10,364 bases of DNA, from positions 1-10,364 of the forward strand of contig QAXH01005789.1 of NCBI GenBank assembly GCA_004335635.1, in the 5' to 3' direction. The stretch's first letter is position 1. Every line of letters begins with the position of its first letter. This document shows positions 8,325 to 10,364 of the stretch, one piece after another. The position numbers and the translations under genes are program-made. The stretch is from Chloromonas sp. AAM2. Lineage: Eukaryota > Chlorophyta > Chlorophyceae > Chlamydomonadales > Chlamydomonadaceae. The notes below the pieces were generated by a model. It had not been told where the DNA came from. It saw only the letters and a program-made list of their open reading frames with translations, and ran no database searches.

Positions 8325-10364
8325 GTGAGTGTATAAGGCCACAGGAGACAAGGAGGGGAAAAGCAGCTGCCAGAGTGCATGCCAAGTGAACACACGCAAA
8401 CAGACACATGCACGCCCCTAGTTAGCTGTCTATCTATCTGGATGGGGATGGAAGGCTTTGAACAGTGTGTGCATGTTGTGTTGTCGCTTTCTGATTGTTG
8501 CCGTAACTACCGCGGACTTGGACGCCAAGTGTCGGAACCGCCTCAAGAGGGCAGTTGATAAGGGGCTGGAATCAGGGGAGTGGAAGACCCCGGGCGACAT
8601 CCTGGCGTAGAGCCACCATTGGCGTGTGCACAAGTCTGTTGACGTTGACAACTAAGTATTTTCAGTACTGACGTTCGTGTTCAGTCAGTAAATGTTAACT
8701 TTGATTTTTTGATTTTTTTTGGTCAGAAGAAAGTTACAAATCAGGTTTTTTGCTGTCTGAGCTGCTCACTTTTACGTACCTCAGGTTTTTAGCACATTTT
8801 CGCAGTTGGAAGGGCTTAACAAACCACTGATACTGGGCCATCCAGCACTGGTGTGCACTAGTACTACAGGGTTTGTCTGTAACTGACACCTAGAGCTTGA
8901 GCTGCAAGGCAGGGACTGTTTCTGACTCAACGATTTTATGAACCTGGTCTTATGCCAACTTTGAGAATTTCGGTTTTATGAACCTCAGGTTTTTCTTGAA
9001 TTTTCAAGGTCAGAATTTGAGGATTTTTACGATGCTGATTCCGACATTCGCTGAACATTACGGTATTACAAAACGTGGTGCATTCCCAGAAGTGATTCTG
9101 TTTGCCTCCACTTGACGTTGTGTAGTTGATGACGTTGTGTAGTTGATTGAATCCGGGCGGGATCTCTGAGCTCTCTGTGCCTCGTGATTGATGTGTGTGT
9201 GCCTGGGAGCTGCGTGCAGCTGTGTACCCGCACCAACACAGTCCAGCACTGATCACAGGCATTAACTCGCCTGCCGGACCGAAAACACGCTCGGACTTGT
9301 TTCACAACTTGCTGCCCTGTGCTGTTGTACTTCGTTGAGCCCCACAGGCTGATCATCACCGTGCTACACTTGGTCCAGCACTCGGAGCACCTGCCTCTTT
9401 CGCACCTCAAACACTGACGCTTTGTTCGCCCATGTCACTGGCGGTGCCACCCAGTTGGAGGCGGCTTCCTACCCAGCCGATGAGGCCGCCACGCTGGAGA
9501 AGATGGAGTACCGCATGCAGCATGCACCGGGCGCATTCCTAGTGGCGGTCACACCATGTGCGCCTCCGGCAGGTGCGCAGGTGGTAGGCGGGGCGGGCAT
9601 GGTGCACCGGGCATGCAGCAGGGTGCATCGGGCATGCAGCAGCGTGCCTCCCAGGAGGACTCAGGCTGGCGGGGACGAGGGTCTAGTTGAGGCGTTGTGA
9701 TTGCCTGTGGTATGGTCTCACCGATAGGAGCACGTGCAGTACCGGCTGCAGTGCTGCAGCCCCGAGCAGCCGGGGCCTCAAAGCTGCCAGCAACTGCAAA
9801 GACATGGCAACTGCACAATGCAAAGGGCTTTTTGTTGTTGCAGCAAGAAAGGCAAACCAGTGACACAACCAGACAAGTGAGCTAAGCCACGCTTGCATCA
9901 TGGCTAGCTGTTCATGTGCACGTGGCAGCTATTTGCCGGCAAGTCGCAGTGCTGTTCCACAACCAAAGTCGGTATGTCATCGTCTGAAACGCATATCACA
10001 TAGCGTATAACACACAGCCAAATTTGAAACAACGCGTATAGATAGACATTTGCGCAGTCTTTGCCATGGCGGTCTATAGCCTGGCAACCTTGTGCCATGC
10101 AGACGGGTCCTCATCCATCAACGAGAAGATCATCGGCTACACATGCGGCACGTGCACCTGCCAGCCCCAGCTGACCCACGAGTCCATGTCCACCCATGAG
10201 TCAGACGGCACCCTGCTGTGTGTGCACTCGGTGGTGGTTGACGGCCGATTCAGACGGACAGGAATCGCCACACGCATGCTCAAGGTATGGCCAGGGCTCA
10301 AGGTATGGCCAGGGCTCAAGGTATGGCCAGGGCTCAAGGTATGGCCAGGGCTCAAGGTATGGCC
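8175..10364 (+). CDS. GNAT acetyltransferase, AANAT (serotonin N-acetyltransferase)-like, 5' part, partial
   Basis: This is probably an acetyl-CoA-dependent N-acetyltransferase acting on an arylalkylamine or other amine. Exons are 8175-8324 (50 codons), 9455-9572 (39 codons plus one base) and 10103-10284 (two bases plus 60 codons), with phases 0 and 1 matching. Across the first join the protein reads YFRPSEPNDLNTIYG|LEAASYPADEAA, the classic start of a GNAT fold with the AANAT-type S-Y-P-x-D-E motif. Exon 3 has IIGYTCGTC (strand 4), LTHESMSTH (113-121), CVHSVVV (129-135) and the acetyl-CoA loop R-R-T-G-I-A (140-145, pattern R-x-x-G-x-A). His131 aligns with one of the two catalytic histidines of vertebrate AANAT, and the other position is Cys129. 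The catalytic tyrosine and C terminus lie beyond the window. There is no clear organelle targeting signal. Substrate is unknown; a protein or polyamine acetyltransferase is possible. Confidence 0.88.
8473..8610 (+). other. Short coding-like ORF inside intron 1
   Basis: The frame starts at ATG 8473 and stops at TAG 8608-8610, 45 residues. The last 30 residues (…DLDAKCRNRLKRAVDKGLES…) are highly charged with protein-like composition, unlike typical intron translation. No family was recognised. It could be an exon relic, a fragment of a mobile element, an alternative terminal exon or chance. The acceptor at CAG 8463-8465 would enter this frame in phase 2, which does not fit exon 1. Confidence 0.3.
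8648..9111. mobile_element. AT-rich block flanked by a 9-bp direct repeat; possible old insertion
   Basis: TTGACGTTG occurs at 8639-8647 and again at 9112-9120, bracketing about 464 bp that is clearly richer in A and T than the surroundings. It contains T-runs near 8703-8720. Internal repeats are TCAGGTTTTT at 8741, 8781 and 8985, and TTTTATGAACCT at 8934 and 8974. No terminal inverted repeats or coding capacity were seen, so assignment to any element class is not possible. The 9-bp repeat could be a target-site duplication or chance. Confidence 0.3.
9113..9146. repeat. 17-bp tandem duplication
   Basis: TGACGTTGTGTAGTTGA is present twice without a gap or mismatch, at 9113-9129 and 9130-9146, at the right border of the AT-rich block in intron 1. 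Confidence 0.9.
9601..9642. repeat. 21-bp tandem duplication in acetyltransferase intron 2
   Basis: Two adjacent copies, 9601-9621 and 9622-9642, begin GGTGCA(C/T)CGGGCATGCAG and differ at one base. They lie 28 bp beyond the exon 2 donor (9573). The exon 2 frame stays open through them to a stop at 9698-9700, so a transcript retaining this intron would end there. The rest of the 530-nt intron (to 10102) shows nothing recognisable. Confidence 0.85.
10279..10364. repeat. 18-bp minisatellite carrying the exon 3 splice donor
   Basis: CTCAAGGTATGGCCAGGG is repeated perfectly at 10279, 10297, 10315 and 10333, with a 14-bp partial copy at 10351 cut by the window edge. The first six bases of copy 1 are the last two codons of exon 3 (Leu-Lys), and GTATGG that follows is the donor. 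Every copy therefore contains AAG|GTATGG. The unit is six codons with no stop, reading V-W-P-G-L-K after the exon. Confidence 0.95.

Larger units (their letters stand above)
8325..9454 (+). other. Acetyltransferase intron 1 (1.13 kb)
   Basis: The intron is bounded by GTGAGT and CACCCAG. It is far longer than the other introns here. It contains a coding-like 45-codon ORF (8473-8610), an AT-rich block (about 8648-9111) and a 17-bp tandem duplication (9113-9146), listed separately. The sequence just before the acceptor (from 9422) is open in the same frame as exon 2, so a longer exon 2 cannot be fully excluded. The GNAT alignment favours the acceptor at 9454. Confidence 0.65.

Noticed and set aside
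9422..9454. Extending acetyltransferase exon 2 upstream (…FAHVTGGATQ)
   Set aside because: Although in frame, the acceptor CACCCAG at 9454 joins exon 1 to LEAASYPADEAA in perfect GNAT register; the extension would insert unaligned residues.

Overview
The window is nuclear DNA from a photosynthetic eukaryote, most likely a chlorophyte green alga. Three intron-rich protein genes can be assembled from exons with consistent reading phase. One encodes a thylakoid ALB3-type insertase with an algal-style transit peptide. Introns are short to medium, GT-AG, and rich in TG/CA and GCATG words. No bacterial-style operon, RNA gene or CRISPR array is visible. The species cannot be fixed from the sequence.

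Layout, left to right. (1) Positions 1-2250, minus strand: the 5' part of a Virilizer (VIR/VIRMA) homologue, the scaffold of the mRNA m6A methyltransferase complex. The start codon is at 2250 and the gene runs off the left edge. Its first three exons are well supported; the exons between 1112 and 506 are not resolved. (2) Positions 2251-3763: no gene recognised. This stretch holds the upstream region of VIR, including two near-identical perfect palindromes, and the 3' UTR of the next gene. (3) Positions 3764-7981, minus strand: a complete 11-exon ALB3 (YidC/Oxa1/Alb3 family) gene predicted to encode 428 residues. (4) Positions 7982-8174: a 193-bp gap between two divergent start codons, so a probable shared promoter. 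(5) Positions 8175 to the right edge, plus strand: the 5' part of a GNAT acetyltransferase resembling arylalkylamine/serotonin N-acetyltransferase. It has a 1.1-kb first intron with an AT-rich block and a coding-like short ORF. At the right edge is an 18-bp minisatellite in which every copy carries the exon 3 splice donor.

VIR and ALB3 lie head to tail on the same strand, and ALB3 and the acetyltransferase are head to head. No common pathway joins all three. Joint regulation of ALB3 and the acetyltransferase through the short shared upstream region is an inference. Nothing here is clearly a new biological system; the most unusual structure is the donor-bearing minisatellite.
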